Below are positions 63,196 to 64,000 of a stretch of DNA of 64,000 bases, piece by piece (within the stretch, counting starts at the first letter, position 1; each line of letters starts with the position of its first letter). A program made the translations under genes and the position numbers. Source of the stretch: Flavobacteriales bacterium (GTDB taxonomy: Bacteria; Bacteroidota; Bacteroidia; Flavobacteriales_F; PHOS-HE28). The notes beneath the pieces were generated by a model, which made no database searches, was not told the DNA's origin, and worked only from the letters and a program-made list of their open reading frames with translations. Location of the stretch: the NCBI GenBank assembly GCA_016715895.1, contig JADJXH010000004.1:310001-374000 (forward strand). The letters are read 5' to 3'.

Positions 63196-63725
63196 CAGGA
63201 GAAGCGCGGATCGGTGGCCATCACATGACCGCAATTGCGGCAGGTCCGCAGGGCCTCGTTGCCGTAGAACTCCCGGAAGCGTGGCAGGAAGTCCTTCTCG
63301 ATGTTGTGCAGCACGAAGCGGTACTCGTGCAGCAGGGTGTTGCACTTCTCGCAGTACCACTGCAGTCCGTCCTCCAGGGCGCGGTCATCGCGTTTGCACT
63401 CGATCACCAGGCCCACGGTATCGGGACCACGACGCGGTTGATGCGGCACGTTCGCGGGCAGCAGGAACATCTCGCCCTCCCTGATGGGGATGGTGACGGC
63501 CTTGCCATCCTCCTGGATGCCCACCTCGATGTCGCCCTCCAGCTGGTAGAAGAGCTCCTCGGTCTGGTTGAAGTGATAGTCCTTGCGTGCGTTGGGGCCG
63601 CCGACGATCATCACGATGTAGTCGCCGGCATCGGCGTACAGGTTCTTGTTGCCGACCGGCGGCTTGAGCAGCGCGCGGTTGTCGGCGATCCATTGCTTGA
63701 GGTTGAACGGTCGACGGACGGCCAT
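63195..63725 (-). CDS. nbaC: 3-hydroxyanthranilate 3,4-dioxygenase
   Basis: 176 residues from ATG 63725. A cupin with the iron ligands H51, E57 and H95 (DYHFNQTEE and PANVPHQP) and the C-terminal rubredoxin-like site of the bacterial enzyme (C125, C128, C162, C165). It opens the ring of 3-hydroxyanthranilate in the kynurenine pathway. Its stop overlaps the ACMSD start by one base, so the two act in sequence. A weak promoter-like TAACTTGC lies at 63746-63753. Other kynurenine genes are not in the window. Confidence 0.95.
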   Translation of the reverse strand: MAVRRPFNLKQWIADNRALLKPPVGNKNLYADAGDYIVMIVGGPNARKDYHFNQTEELFYQLEGDIEVGIQEDGKAVTIPIREGEMFLLPANVPHQPRRGPDTVGLVIECKRDDRALEDGLQWYCEKCNTLLHEYRFVLHNIEKDFLPRFREFYGNEALRTCRNCGHVMATDPRFS

Positions 63726-63777
63726 GGCGGTGGAGGGGTTCCGCCGCAAGTTAGGGCCGCTCTGGCGAAGGCCGGCG

Positions 63778-64000
63778 TCAGCGCTCGCGCTTCTCCACGC
63801 GACCGGCCATCAGCAGCAGGGCACCGTTGGTGCGTTGCATGCCCATGGTCCATTCGGGGTCCTGGGCGAACATGCCGGCCTTCTCGTCGTAGCGGATGCG
63901 GGCGAAGGGGAAGTCGAGCTCATCGGTGCTCACGCCGTTGTACTTCGCCTCGGCCAGCATGCCGATGTCCATCACCAGGGGTTCGAAGACCAGATCGTCC
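63778..64000 (-). CDS. C-terminal end of an unrecognised gene, 5' part outside window
   Basis: The last 74 residues are open to the window edge (DDLVFEPLVMDIGMLAEA through ARIRYDEKAGMF to LLLMAGRVEKRER). The frame is open for all 223 bases and lies 52 bp upstream of the dioxygenase gene in the same direction. Family not recognised, and it is too short to assign. Confidence 0.55.
   Translation of the reverse strand, partial: DDLVFEPLVMDIGMLAEAKYNGVSTDELDFPFARIRYDEKAGMFAQDPEWTMGMQRTNGALLLMAGRVEKRER

Overview
The window looks like a chromosomal segment of a high-GC member of the Bacteroidota, most likely a Flavobacteriales lineage. Evidence: seven predicted secreted proteins end in type IX secretion (T9SS) sorting domains, either type A or the gliding-associated CHU_C / type B form; many genes are preceded by the Bacteroidota promoter element TAnnTTTG and lack an obvious Shine-Dalgarno sequence; and several families (DUF2480, Reg_prop/LytS kinase, IgGFc-binding proteins, long-form PurF) are typical of the phylum. 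No rRNA, tRNA or CRISPR array was seen.

Layout. 1-13 kb: end of a peptide-binding lipoprotein gene, a large outer-membrane beta-barrel protein, a coiled-coil membrane protein, ComF, two adjacent T9SS type A proteins, and an operon of free methionine-(R)-sulfoxide reductase with an Ig-like lipoprotein. 13-23 kb: two tandem giant adhesin-like proteins (IgGFc-binding N-terminus, Ig-like repeats, CHU_C end). 23-29 kb: an aminotransferase/omega-amidase pair, then sdhCAB with a four-helix-bundle gene lodged between sdhA and sdhB. 29-34 kb: accessory stretch with an IS630 element, dispersed repeats, pepP, and a HepT/MntA toxin-antitoxin module bounded by a duplication of the pepP 3' end. 34-45 kb: a T9SS type A protein, small genes, two LytTR response regulators followed by a propeller-type histidine kinase, a small lipoprotein, a helical-repeat protein, an exported Trp/Pro/Arg-rich protein and thiL. 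45-54 kb: sufA, sufB, (inserted LamG protein and a small ORF), sufC, sufD, sufS, sufE, a SufT-like gene and DUF2480. 54-64 kb: a putative metalloprotease, purF, a third CHU_C protein, and a kynurenine-pathway pair (ACMSD and 3-hydroxyanthranilate dioxygenase).

How parts work together. The suf genes build Fe-S clusters that SdhB needs. A shared palindrome (TTTAGAACGGTTCTAAA and relatives) lies just downstream of the sufA and sufC promoters and upstream of the sdh promoter, suggesting one iron- or Fe-S-responsive regulator. At least four genes have TAnnTTyG ending only 4-5 nt before the start codon, suggesting leaderless mRNAs.

The most unusual content is noncoding. Arrays of short degenerate repeats with exact periods of 7, 8 or 9 nt, often in inverted pairs, lie at the sdh four-helix-bundle gene, around the IS630 element, and in three spacers of the suf cluster. 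Two further dispersed repeat families (a REP-like 33-bp hairpin and a roughly 100-bp element starting GGGCGTGCC) share these spacers. All function assignments rest on reading the sequence and recalled family features; no database search was run.
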